Below are positions 12,538 to 22,220 of a DNA stretch of 64,000 nucleotides, piece by piece; positions within the stretch are counted from its first letter, which is position 1; the number at the start of each line of letters is the position of its first letter. Location: contig JAGQDJ010000278.1 in assembly GCA_022885665.1 (NCBI GenBank), positions 124,001 to 188,000 on the forward strand, read 5' to 3'. Position numbers and translations under genes: made by a program. The DNA comes from Triops longicaudatus. Lineage: Eukaryota; Arthropoda; Branchiopoda; Notostraca; Triopsidae. Below the pieces are notes generated by a model. That model did not search any database, was not told the DNA's origin, and saw only the letters and a program-made list of their open reading frames with translations.

Positions 12538-15500
12538 TTAATTACGGGCTTTATTCATTTTTTCGACACGTGAACGGATTGCTTTACGAAGTTGCACGTT
12601 CCTGTTAAGGTGTGGTGCTTCCTGAGTCATTTCTGTAGTAGGAGATGGCGCTGTTGGTGCTTGCGGATCTTGTTCCTTGGTGTTGAGTCCCTCTCTTTGT
12701 GTCTGCGTACCTTCTACTAATTTCGTATCATTTCCTTGGGTGTGGAGTTTTAGAGCTTCGCTTTTCATTTTCAAATTAGGCAGTTCTTTAGCGAGTTTGT
12801 ACAGTTTAGCAGCCTCCACTGCTTCAGGATCGAAAGCATCCTGATCGGATTTTTGAGCCGTTGTCTTTACTGCATAGTCTGAGTTTTTATGTGAGGAGCC
12901 GCTCGTTTCCTTTTTCACTTCGTCTGTTTGCGATTTATTCGAACTGTTACTCTCCTGGAGTTTGTTTTCATCTGGCTGATTCTTGGACGCCTGAAGAATG
13001 GTATCTAACAATCGTGCAAGTTCTTCAAAAGCCTTCTCTAAATTGGGGCTGACCGTGCTGCTAGAAGTGTCCGGTTTCTGTACGTGGGGCAAATGTATAG
13101 GAAGGGCTCCATAAGCTCTAGGTAAAAGAGCCTCCGTCGCATTCGTTGGGTTTATCGCGACTTTTTCATCGAATGACTTGTTTGAGAGTTCTTCTATGAT
13201 AGCCTTTCTTACATCATTGTCGCCCGAAACTTTACTTCTCGCATCCTCATTGAGCTCAGGTGCAGCATTAGGTTGTTCGCTTACATCAGAGCCAATTGTC
13301 GAATCCCAATTTGAATCTTTCTCTTCCGTTGGCTTAGACTCCTTTACTTTGCCGAGAGCTTGTGTTTTCGATGATTTGACACGTTCGGTTTGCTCTTTAC
13401 TGTCCGCTTTTAAGTGACTGCCATCCTGCAAAACGATCTCTGGGGGTAAAATATTTTCTATGTCCGATCCAAGCACTTGGGTCGCTTTCGTACCAAGGAG
13501 GTCTTTCGAGCTCGTTTTTCCTCTCTTTATTGGTTTGCTAGCTTTCTGGTTAAGAACACAGTTGATCGGTTCTGCAACACGTTGACTTTCAGACTTCTCT
13601 TCCGCAACCTTCTCCTTGTTCGCGATTTTCTTCTTTTCTTCCTTCGTGACTTGTGCCTTGTTATTTGGTTTTTCAACTTTGACAACTTTTTGCTGACGCT
13701 TTGCTTTTTCGGGGGTTTCTTTTTTAGCAACTTGATTTGTTTTTTTGCTGTGGCTTACATTCGGTTGACGTATTTTCTTTTCCGTCAGAAGTTTATCCTT
13801 GCTGTTCGTAAGCAGTTTTTCCTCTTCCTTCATAAAGGGCTCTGTACTGAACATTGGCATTGGTTGATTTTTAACGGCAACTATTTTTTCGACGTGTGGT
13901 AGTTCGCTAGTTTCTTTTTCAGAAAGAGGACTGAGTTCCTCGCCATTTTTTACTATGTGTTCCCCCATAAGCTCTTTTTTGATTTTGGAAACTGGTCCCA
14001 TTTCTTTGGTGACTTTCTTCTTGCGATTTGGTTGCTTGACCGCCTCATTTTTAAAATCACTGTTTTCACAGATTTTATTGCTTTTTTGTACTTTCGGTGC
14101 ACATGTTTTCTTTGTCTTTCCATTTGCTTCTTTAGTATTTGTTAACCGTTGTTTCTCAACCTTTGGAAGCTTCACTTTGGTGTTTACAGGCTGTTGTTTA
14201 TTCCTCTCTACTGGTTCATCGTTGTCGATTGTCAGCATTGGAAAATCTTCCGTGGCAGATATTTTTTCCAAGTTTGGTAGTTCGCTTGCTTCTTGATCCG
14301 GAAAAGAGTCGGGTTCTTTCATCTCCTCTGTTATAGATTGAGGCGCCGTGTTTTTGTCCGTACGCTTATCCTCGCCAATCGGTACAAGTTGCTTGTCTTC
14401 CATTTGCTCCTTGCATGTCTGTTGCTTCCGTTTAATGGCTATCTTGCGTTTTGGTTGCTCGACAGGGTCATTTTTAAAAGTATTGACTTTATTTGTTATT
14501 GGCGCTTTCGGTGTACGTGCTTTCTTTTTCTTCACATTCGTTTCTTTGGAGTTTGTTAACCTTTGTTTCTTCTCCGTTGGAATCTTCTTTTTGTTGTTTG
14601 CAGCTTGTTCTTTACCTCCCTTTAGAATATCGTCCTTGCCGAATGCCACCTTTGTAAGATCTTCCGTGGCAGACATCTTTCCAAGGTTTTGTGATACGCT
14701 AGCTTGTAGGTCCGGAAGATGATCGAGTTCTTTCATCCCCTCTATTACGGATTGAGGCTCCGTGTTTTCATCCGTAAGCTTATCGCCAATCGGTATAAGT
14801 TGCTTCTCTGCAATTTGTTTCATGCCTTTTGACACCTGTTGCTTCCTTTTACTAACCTTCCGATTTGGTTTCTCAACAGGGTCATCGTTAAAACCGTGAT
14901 CGATTTCGCTGCTTTTTTGTACTTTCGGTGCGCATGTTTTCTTTCCATTCGCTTCTTCGGTATTTGTTAACCATTGTTTCTCACCCTTCGGAAACTTTTC
15001 TTTGGTGTTTACAGGCTGTTGTTCATCCCTCTCTACTGCTTCATCGTTGTCGATTGTCAGCATTGGTAAATCTTCCGGGGCAGATATTTTTTCCAAGTAT
15101 AGTAGTTCGCTAGCTTCTTGATCCGGAAAAGAGTCGGGTTCTTTCATCTCCTTTACCAAAAAATGAGGTTCTGTGTTTTCATGCGTAAGCATCTCGTCAT
15201 CAACTGTTACCATTTGCTCTACAACCGCTTCCTCGCTTTTAGGTGACACTTGTTTCGTTTTGGGGTCTCTCGCCTTATGATTTGCTTGTTCTGCAGGGTC
15301 GTTTTGAAAATCATAATCGATTTGATTTGTTTTCTTTTCCTTCCCAAGCGTCTTCTTTGTATTTGTTAGTATTTGTTTTCCTCCCTTGGAAACCATTTTA
15401 CTCGAAGACTTTTCGTCCCGCTTTTTACCAGGGTTAGTTATTTTTGGTGACGTTTTATGTTGACCAGTTGCCTTACTTGGCTTTCTGCCATTCGTTTGCA

Positions 15501-16477
15501 CAGCCTTTCTGCTTGGGCTTTCTTTCAAATTATGTGTATCCGACGTCTCCGGTTTTAATGTCTTTTTACTTGTTCGCTTTTTAGCTGTGCTCTTTTCTTT
15601 TCTTTGATTCTGCTGAGGTCCATTGTCTTTGCTTTCCGTTGCAGGTTTTCGAACCGTACCTTGTTTATTCGAACTCTCTTTGCCTCGTTTCCCGGAAGTT
15701 TTCGTCGGTTTGTCCTTTAGAATCACAGGTTTTTTACTTGACTCGACACTGGCCGTCACATGTTGATCCATTGTATCAGATACAATATCTCTAATATCAA
15801 GAATATCGAATTGGGTGTTATATAGCTCTTCTTTCGGAAACGGTTTGCCATTCGTCATTTCTGGTGTGTTGCCTTGTATTAAAATGTCCTCTGATTCTTC
15901 CGGTTTCAGATCGTCTTTCAGAAATTCCTTCGTTCCTCGATGGAGACTTTGTGCAGCAGCATATGGCAAAACCTGTCCTAGCTCATTACCGCTAAGATTG
16001 TTTTCGAGTGTGGCAGTACCGCGAGCAACACTAAGTTTACTGTTTTTCCGAACTCTCGTGCCTTCTCGAGTATCTTTTTTCCGCAATTTTTTACACTCTT
16101 GTTCCGAAGTAGTTGGCTTTCTCAGGAGAGGGTTGTGCTAAAAGTAGAAAGTTTTCGTTCGTAAATTTCGTATGTATTTGTATATTTTTTTTTTACTTTA
16201 TGGCATTTGTGTTTCCGTTTATTTGACTTCTTTCTCATCATTGGGCCTGGATGCATCCCAGTCACTAGGCCTAGCGGCACGCACAAAGGATTTATTGGCA
16301 GTGCAAATGCACCACATTGTAAAACACAACAGGCGTAACCCCCCTCGTGAACTAGTATACCTATATAAAGTTCGTTAAGTTCTTTAGCTCTCAAAAACAA
16401 CACAATGCCTTTGTACCCTCAGCTTTGGCATTAAATCCAAATATCAAAGCACAGAACAACAACGTCGGAATTTTCAT
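12538..16477 (-). CDS. Large lysine-rich tandem-repeat protein, probably secreted
   Basis: I do not recognise this protein. One long exon (16097 or 16138 down to the stop at 12538) encodes about 1,190 residues dominated by K, E, N, T, S, P and Q with few hydrophobic or aromatic residues, so it is likely disordered. The middle contains three clear repeats and a fourth decayed one of about 137 residues (410 bp). They are recognisable by MKEPDSFPDQEASEL, KISATED and DPVEQPKRK-like blocks and anchored near 15145, 14735, 14320 and 13930. The C-terminus (RAYGALPIHLPHVQKP, then a helix-prone stretch) is not repeated. The long exon has no ATG at its beginning. About 320 bp upstream, at 16477-16417, a short exon encodes MKIPTLLFCALIFGF followed by NAKAE, a good signal peptide, with a GT donor at 16416. 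The junction that fits phase joins it to an AG acceptor before 16097, giving about 1,206 aa. This join is inferred; an acceptor at 16139 has better context but the wrong phase. An extracellular or skeletal-matrix role is speculation. Confidence 0.7.
13590..15215 (-). repeat. About 410-bp tandem repeats inside the lysine-rich gene
   Basis: Approximate copies on the minus strand: 15215-14805, 14805-14395, 14395-13970, and a decayed fourth, 13970-13590. Copies 1 and 3 are nearly identical over blocks such as the one ending at 15150 and the one ending at 14325. Copy 2 is more diverged. Boundaries are by eye. Confidence 0.75.
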
Positions 16478-16961
16478 TCTTACGCCACAAGCGGAACGCT
16501 TGTTTTTAGACAAGGGAAACTTAGTTTGCTGGAGTAGCTTACTGTCACGGAAGAGCTAATGAGAAGTTCTTTAGCTGCGCATTCTTATTAGAAAAACTTG
16601 GCTCGGTCTTCATGTTTTGTTCATAACATCACGTTCGCAAATTGACAACCTTGACATTCTAGAAACATTAATTTTGTTACAGTTGTAAATGTATTCATCC
16701 TCGGCGCTGTCAACACATAGAGACTCAAGGTTACTAATCTGCTTGCAGTGCCTGGAAAGCGCAAAGAACTTGTGCAGAGCCTAGAAAAGTACGGCAGAAA
16801 TATAGTATGACCGGTTTAATATAGCGGGAGTAACACGTAGAAATATTTTTAATACTTTTTAGTTTTTATTTAACATTATTCAGATGTCATTGTTTATACC
16901 AACATTTACTATGTAGTGCATGCCTACTTCAAGAAAAAAAATCGAGCAACTTCATTCCGCT
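16478..16961. other. Upstream flank of the lysine-rich gene
   Basis: No gene is seen. The stretch should contain the promoter of the lysine-rich gene, but I cannot point to a convincing core element. The far end borders the LINE fragment. Confidence 0.4.
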
Positions 16962-17660
16962 TCAGTTTTGGGTGACTTCGCCGAATTTTCCAATCACTCC
17001 TCCCCAGGTTTGTTCGTCGTTCCCTACACTTGAACTGAAATCCCCCGTCAGGATCAGTCGATCATTACGTGACAGTGTAGAGAGGGTTTGGTCGATGTTG
17101 GCTAAAAACTGGTCGTAATTAACCTCAATATTAGGTCCGTACACCTGAAAGATCTTTAGGTTTCTGAAGACTTCCATCTTAATCCGAATAGACGCTACCC
17201 TCTCATTGAATAGGTACCACCCCACGGTCATTCCGGCCAGGCGAGGGGCTACTAGAATCCCAACACCCGCCTGTGCCAGCTTGTTAGGGTCGACTCCACT
17301 CCAGAATAGATTCCATCAGTGATCAAGGGTGACTGAGCCCGAACCTTTTCTCTTGGCTGACACCAGGTCAACTTTATCAGCCGTCTCCCCTTTTTTCTTC
17401 CACGACTTCAGATACCTTCCCGTACAGAGTGGTGACATTCGAAGTTCTGGTGGCTGTTCCAGAGATCGTTTCCTTTGCTTGCCCTTAAGGCATTGTGTCA
17501 TGGGTACACTGCGATCGGCGGCAAGCCGGTCGGTAGGTCTGGCTTGTAGCATGATAACGTGGTCCAATTCACCCAGACACATCGGATTGCCCGGTTTCAG
17601 TAGCCAACTTATCAATAGTCACCTTGGAAAGTGACTATCGTAGTCCTTATAATCCTGGGC
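16962..17660 (-). pseudogene. Non-LTR retrotransposon (LINE) endonuclease fragment
   Basis: On the minus strand, pieces of an AP-endonuclease domain appear in shifting frames. Near 17440 there is TSNVTTLYGKVSEVVE, which resembles the NV-x-SL-x-GK start of these domains. Near 17270 there is AGVGILVAPRLAG. At 17231-16962 there are NERVASIRIKM, FQVYGPN, LILTGDFSSSVGN and WGGVIGKFGE. The TGDFxxxVG block is the conserved catalytic-region motif of LINE endonucleases. No reverse transcriptase follows, so this is a dead, truncated copy. I cannot assign the clade. Confidence 0.8.
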
Positions 17661-18012
17661 GAACATTGAGCCCAGTATGAAAACTTGAAATCGGACTCAT
17701 CTTGCAATGTTTTGGTTCGTCTTAGTCAACCTCCGTAGAAGCCCTTACAGCATGGTTGAACCTGGATTAGCTCGGCCTTCCATTTCCTTGGGGTCCATCC
17801 TCGCGATGGGGACCCGCGAACCAGTCGAGACTATATGTATGTATGCTTTAGTTCTCCTCTCCCCTTGAGATTTCTGTTTCCCAAAAGTCTTTTCTTTTAA
17901 CGGTACAGAAGTTAATATAAAACAAGAGTTGCAAGTTAAAGTTTCACAGTTCTGAATGCGCTTGCGTGAGGCTTTCGCAGAATACTCTTAACACCGAAAA
18001 GGGCTAGGAATC
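17661..18012. other. Probable 5' remnant of the LINE and flank
   Basis: This stretch is more GC-rich than its surroundings at 17760-17840 and carries a short TGTATG run near 17836. It may belong to the same LINE insertion. No coding sequence is recognised. Confidence 0.35.
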
Positions 18013-18262
18013 GGTTCGCCTTGAGTCGAACCGAGTCGAGTTGATGTCGACTAATAATTGATGTCGATTAATAGTTGATGTTGACGAGCTGATAATGAAC
18101 GACTCAACTCAGTATGGCAGTTTACTGACTTCGACTCCACTCCGTTCGACAATAACCGACTTCCACTTGACTCAGTTTGAGAACGACCGACTTCTAACCA
18201 GTTCGACCATGCCGGTGACCAACTCCGGCTCGACTCGGTTCTAAGTAAGTCGGCTAATGTGA
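18013..18262. repeat. Degenerate GACTCGA-type tandem repeat
   Basis: About 250 bp is rich in variants of GTCGACT, GACTCGA and CCGACTT spaced every 8-20 bp, such as CGAACCGAGTCGAG near 18028. It looks like an old, degenerate minisatellite. The minus-strand ORF across it is repeat translation, not a gene. Confidence 0.6.
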
Positions 18263-18269
18263 CATTGTT

Positions 18270-18586
18270 GCATGAGAAGGCTAACTGCGAATTAGCGGAA
18301 GCTGGTAATAACTTGGTACCTGTAGAGCATGAAAATTGTAAGAAAAAATAATATTGCACTATTTCGCCCTTGAATGCGATGACCTCTCGAAAGGATATCG
18401 GAGAAACAATAAATACTTTATGATACATGTACACTCCATTTATGTGAAGTTTTTAGGGGTACTTCTTGGGCGGTGAAAGACGGGAACACATATCGTCCAA
18501 TATTATTTTTTTTCTTACATGAGAACGCTAACTACGAATTAGCGGAAGCTGGTAATAACTTGGCACCTGTAGAACATGAACATTGC
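18270..18586. repeat. 68-bp direct repeat pair
   Basis: Copies lie at about 18270-18338 and 18519-18586. Both contain TTAGCGGAAGCTGGTAATAA and ACCTGTAGA-CATGAA with about 6 mismatches. The 180 bp between them is unrelated. No terminal structure is evident; it may be part of a dispersed family. Confidence 0.8.
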
Positions 18587-18870
18587 TACTTATTATCAGT
18601 TTTATATTGCGCTATTGTTCTGCTAGTGGATTTTTGTAAAAAAAATTGCACACGTAACTTAACGTATGAATATTCAGTATTAGGCCTATTGTCAACTCGA
18701 GTTATTTAGAACACATGGGGTAACTTCGAACATTATATCGGAAAATGGAAAAAGATCTATAGTTTTTCCACTACGCAATACAAAATTGTAAGCGTCGTCA
18801 GATTCAGTGATGAAAAGGCTTCTTTAATATAACAAAATCAAGTTTTCGTTTAAAACTTTTCGTGGCAACC

Positions 18871-19656
18871 AGGGATGGACTGGCAATTATTGCAAAGTGC
18901 CACCTGTGCCCGACCCCAAAAGTCATTTCTTTCATGAAGTTCATAAATTTGAATGCTTCAATAAATGCGAGCCAGTGAAATGGACATAGGCAAGGTTGAA
19001 TAGGCAAGAAATTGCAGGGAATTGAAATAGGCATATGCTTTAAATTAGTTAATAATTTCAAGTAGAAAACAAGCGTTATGGCCCTGCTGTCCACATTAAT
19101 CGACTCATCGACCTGTAGTGCTTACCGAGGAGATCTGTTAATCCCCTCTAAAAACTGAGACTCGATATCCTCCGCTATTTCGTCAATTCGTCCAGTTACG
19201 GTGCGAGAAGAAAGAGAACACATGGAACATTTTGAGTAGCAGCCTATCCTAAAATTTCTCTACAAATATCTTTTGTAGCTGTCACAATTAGCTTTTCACC
19301 AATAGTGAAAGGCTTCTTCGCTTTTGCAATGCGATCAGCTACAGCCTTAAGCGTCATGGTAGCCTTTAATAATTGCCTCTGCCCTTCATAATTCACGTTT
19401 CTTTTTTTTAAAAAAAATCCAGGGGCTTATCTTTAAAGGTAATGTGTTTCGTTTCATTGTTGCGAAGAAGTTTTGAGTGTTTCATTGCTTCGTTTGCTAG
19501 CTGCTCGCCAAATACAATACACAGCGGGGATTGGCAGTGCGAATCACCCTTTGCAATGAAACCGTATTTTAAGAAAGACTCTTGACATTTTCTAATAACA
19601 GCTTCCTTCTTCTTAGCAGCATTAGGCTCCTCTGCTGCTGACGCATCATTTGGCAT
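18871..19656 (-). pseudogene. hAT (Buster/ZBED-like) transposase fragment
   Basis: The minus-strand ORF at 19656-19408 contains CQESFLKYGFI, SPLCIVFGEQLANEAMK, HSKLLRNNETKH and FKDKPLDFF. This is the BED-finger-proximal start of Buster/ZBED5-like hAT transposases. One finger position is altered: C-IVFG instead of C-x-x-C. Past a stop the similarity continues in another register (QLLKAT, then VADRIAKAKKPFTIGEKLI) to about 19260. The hAT-like end CAGGGATGGACTGGC at 18871 is a plausible 3' terminus. The catalytic region is missing. The copy is inactive. Confidence 0.75.
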
Positions 19657-19970
19657 TTCCCTTTTTTAAAAAATCTCCCAAGTTTTTGTCATCACTCATT
19701 TTGAGGTCCGACTATGTACTGACTAAAGCAATAGAATGACTGAAAAGACAACGCCGGATTGCGAAGGTTCACGAAAGAAAACTCTGGGGTGCTGTAGTTC
19801 GCTGATCCCATTCCAGGCTGCCTAATCGTGGAAATGCTCAGGAGATAATGCTAACGGTAGAAAGCGATTAAGAAATACACGCTAGCTTGGCACGCCGGCC
19901 GGACTCGCGGCCCTCTTCTTAACAGGTAGCGGTCCACCAGTTTCCCTTACTTGTATAGTTACACTAAATG

Positions 19971-20138
19971 CAGGGCCGGATTATAATAGAGGCTAAGTAG
20001 GCTGCAGCCTAGGGGCCCGTGGTGTGGGGGGGGCCCGTCATTGACGGGCCCCGCCACACCACGGAAGTAAAAAAAGTGAAGGGGGGGGGGGCGCGGATAC
20101 GTCAGCCTAGGGGCCCGTAAAGACTTAATCCGGCCCTG
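19971..20138. mobile_element. 168-bp hAT-type MITE with 8-bp target-site duplication
   Basis: The ends are CAGGGCCGGATTA and TAATCCGGCCCTG, which are perfect inverted repeats. ACTAAATG lies directly outside both (19963-19970 and 20139-20146). The interior holds a GC-rich hairpin (20017-20064) with arms of about 23 bp, beginning CCGTGGTGTGG and ending CCACACCACGG. There is no ORF. The intact ends and exact duplication suggest a fairly recent insertion. Confidence 0.9.
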
Positions 20139-20146
20139 ACTAAATG

Positions 20147-20840
20147 TAAAAAATATGGACTATTGGAAATATTTTTTTCTGGAAAAAAATCGACGGAAGT
20201 TTGTCAGCTAACCATAGATCCTCTAACCCTAGGTAAATAGCAATTTCTTCATGAAATTCAATGTGAATGGTAAGATTTTGAACGCAAATATATGGAACAG
20301 CGACATTATTTATTACTGTGTTACGGTAAAACTGGCAACTGCAAACACAAAATATATTGTGTGTTAACATACAACTCACTGTACACAACAGATAGCTTTG
20401 TCAATGGTGAATAGACAATGACGACACTGACGGTAGTACTTTCGTTATAAATGTGTCTATCCTATAATTCCGGGAGGGCATTTATTTACAAGTAGAATGG
20501 AATCTCGTTAACCGAACCTCCCCGCCAGATGAAGAACTTTCTGGCAACATGAGAAGTTTCGTTCAATATAACGCTAATAAATAAAAGCTTTTTTTTCGAA
20601 CTGGTTCACTAGTTATCTCTAACAGAAATATTACTGTCAAAGTTTTTTCAATTCTTGAAACATCTCCACAGAATGGATGTCAGAAAATTCTTATGTTTTC
20701 TCGCACAAGGCGATTGTGTATACCGGATCCTTAAGGGGATGACTTTTTATGCGAAATCTGGGAATTAGTGGAATTCTGTAATTTGGTGGTTCAAGCAAAG
20801 CTGTTACAATGTACCAAGTTTCTGATCACACGTTTTCTTC
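20147..20840. other. Gene-free spacer downstream of the PAN/Thr-rich gene
   Basis: This is the 3' flank of the secreted gene on the minus strand. At about 20507-20580 there are CTCGTTAACCGAACCTCCC-like and TTCGTTCAATATAACG-like segments that resemble internal parts of pogo/Tigger elements, but no ends are found. An 82-codon minus-strand ORF (20388-20140) is not recognised. Confidence 0.4.
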
Positions 20841-22220
20841 TTAACTAGTTGCACAGTAGCAATATAAAGCTGTTGACGTCAGACCTGTTGTGCAGGAACC
20901 CAAGTCGCAGGTGCTGGTATAGCAGCTACCATCCGGATAATAAATAAAAGACCAACATTTAGATAGTCCATTGCATGTTTCACGGCAGCAATCGCCCGAC
21001 GTCCCGCTTAAACTCAGCCTCGCGTCTGCTGACTTGGTGTAGTACCATCCATGACAGCATCTGAATACCGGGCAACCCGTGCTTGATACTACAAAAAAAA
21101 AAAAATAAAAAAAAAAAAAATGAACGTATGTCGATAGTTCGGTAACCGTTATTCAAGTGCATAAAACATGAACATTTCATATTGCGAACCAATTTGCTTA
21201 AACAATACAGTCTTCGCGTACAAATCAATGAGAACTTCCTAGTATATAGCCTACCGTACGCGAAAGCTCGAGTGTTTAACATACACAAAAGAATATATAA
21301 TTAAAAGTTACCTATGTGCCGTAAGTTAAGATTACACTTCTTTTAGAGTTTCTTTTCAATTGTGAACAAAGCGAAAACAGGTCGTTACACAGCAACTGTA
21401 CAGAATTAAACGCAAACATTAGCCTACCGAGTCCTACGACGGTATAGTTCGCAACACCGCAGCTGTCACTCGTGACATCTCCTAGCATTGGAGCTCCAGA
21501 GACGGCTACTGAACATGCAGTACCTGCTGCCAACGTTATCAAAGGGGTAGTTGTAGTTACGGTGGTCGTTGTAGCTGTAGTGGTGTCGGTGACTGTCGTT
21601 GCTGCACTTGTAGTTGCCGCAGTTGCAGCAGCACTTGTAGAGATGGGACTCGTGGCTGTGACCGAAGTTTTCGTTCCTTGCGAAGATGTATGTGAAGGCA
21701 TAATTGAGGCTGTAATTGGCATTTGATTATTAAATTTCGCTAGGATTAACAGTTTATTACCCGTGGTTGAAGACTGGTGTGTAGAGCTTTCTGTTGAGTA
21801 GGTGTTCCCACTGTTCCACATAGTAGTCACTCCCTATGGAGAGTAGAGCTGTTAGCGGTTATTTTTGTCTGTTTCACGGAAAACCTACAGGTTTGCATTG
21901 TATGCTGCAAGACGCGGACGAAGTAAAGTAGCTGTCAGAAGCGGTCAAATGACATTCGTTGGTAAGTGAGGAGTAAGTATAACTAAAGCAAGAGTATGCG
22001 ATGCAGAGAGAGCTGCATTGAAACATCGAAAATGTAAATAATACGTTCATTTCCACGGAAACCATCACACGCTCGTGTGTACAGTTGAAACTAAGCATAC
22101 CTAGATAACAGTTTATTTTTCTAAAAATTTTATATAGAAAAGTAAACTATTACCTGTGCTAGCATTAATCTGTGTAAGCAAGATTAACGCAAGTTTTGAA
22201 TGATAGTTAGTATTCCACAT
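20841..22220 (-). CDS. Small secreted cysteine-rich protein with PAN/apple-like modules and Thr-rich linker
   Basis: I assembled this gene from five exons: 22220-22154, 22100-21889, 21833-21761, 21709-21428 and 21088-20841. All joins keep phase and give 293 aa. Exon 1 is a signal peptide (MWNTNYHSKLALILLTQINA). Exon 2 is a cysteine-rich module with a PAN/apple-like pattern: FQCSSLCIAYSCFSYTY followed by LTNECHLTASD. Exons 3 and 4 form a serine/threonine-rich linker, likely O-glycosylated, with runs such as TTTATTTTVTTTT. Exon 5 holds a second cysteine-rich module (GDCCRETCNGLSKCWSFIYY, then DGSCYTSTCDLGSC) and the stop. PAN-like modules usually bind proteins or carbohydrates outside the cell. 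The module calls rest on cysteine spacing only, and I do not recognise the protein. A further 3' exon after a GT near 20863 is possible, but the read-through to TAA looks natural. Confidence 0.65.

Noticed and set aside
12861..16403. Many plus-strand and other-frame ORFs over the lysine-rich gene
   Set aside because: They are shadows of the strongly biased minus-strand coding sequence; the repeated ones simply mirror the repeat units.
20140..20388. 82-codon minus ORF beside the MITE as a further exon of the PAN/Thr-rich gene
   Set aside because: It lacks the cysteine pattern and overlaps the target-site duplication of the MITE; the gene already has a natural stop at 20841.
21472..21726. 84-codon plus ORF rich in valine and alanine
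   Set aside because: It is the antisense of the threonine-rich linker of the secreted gene.
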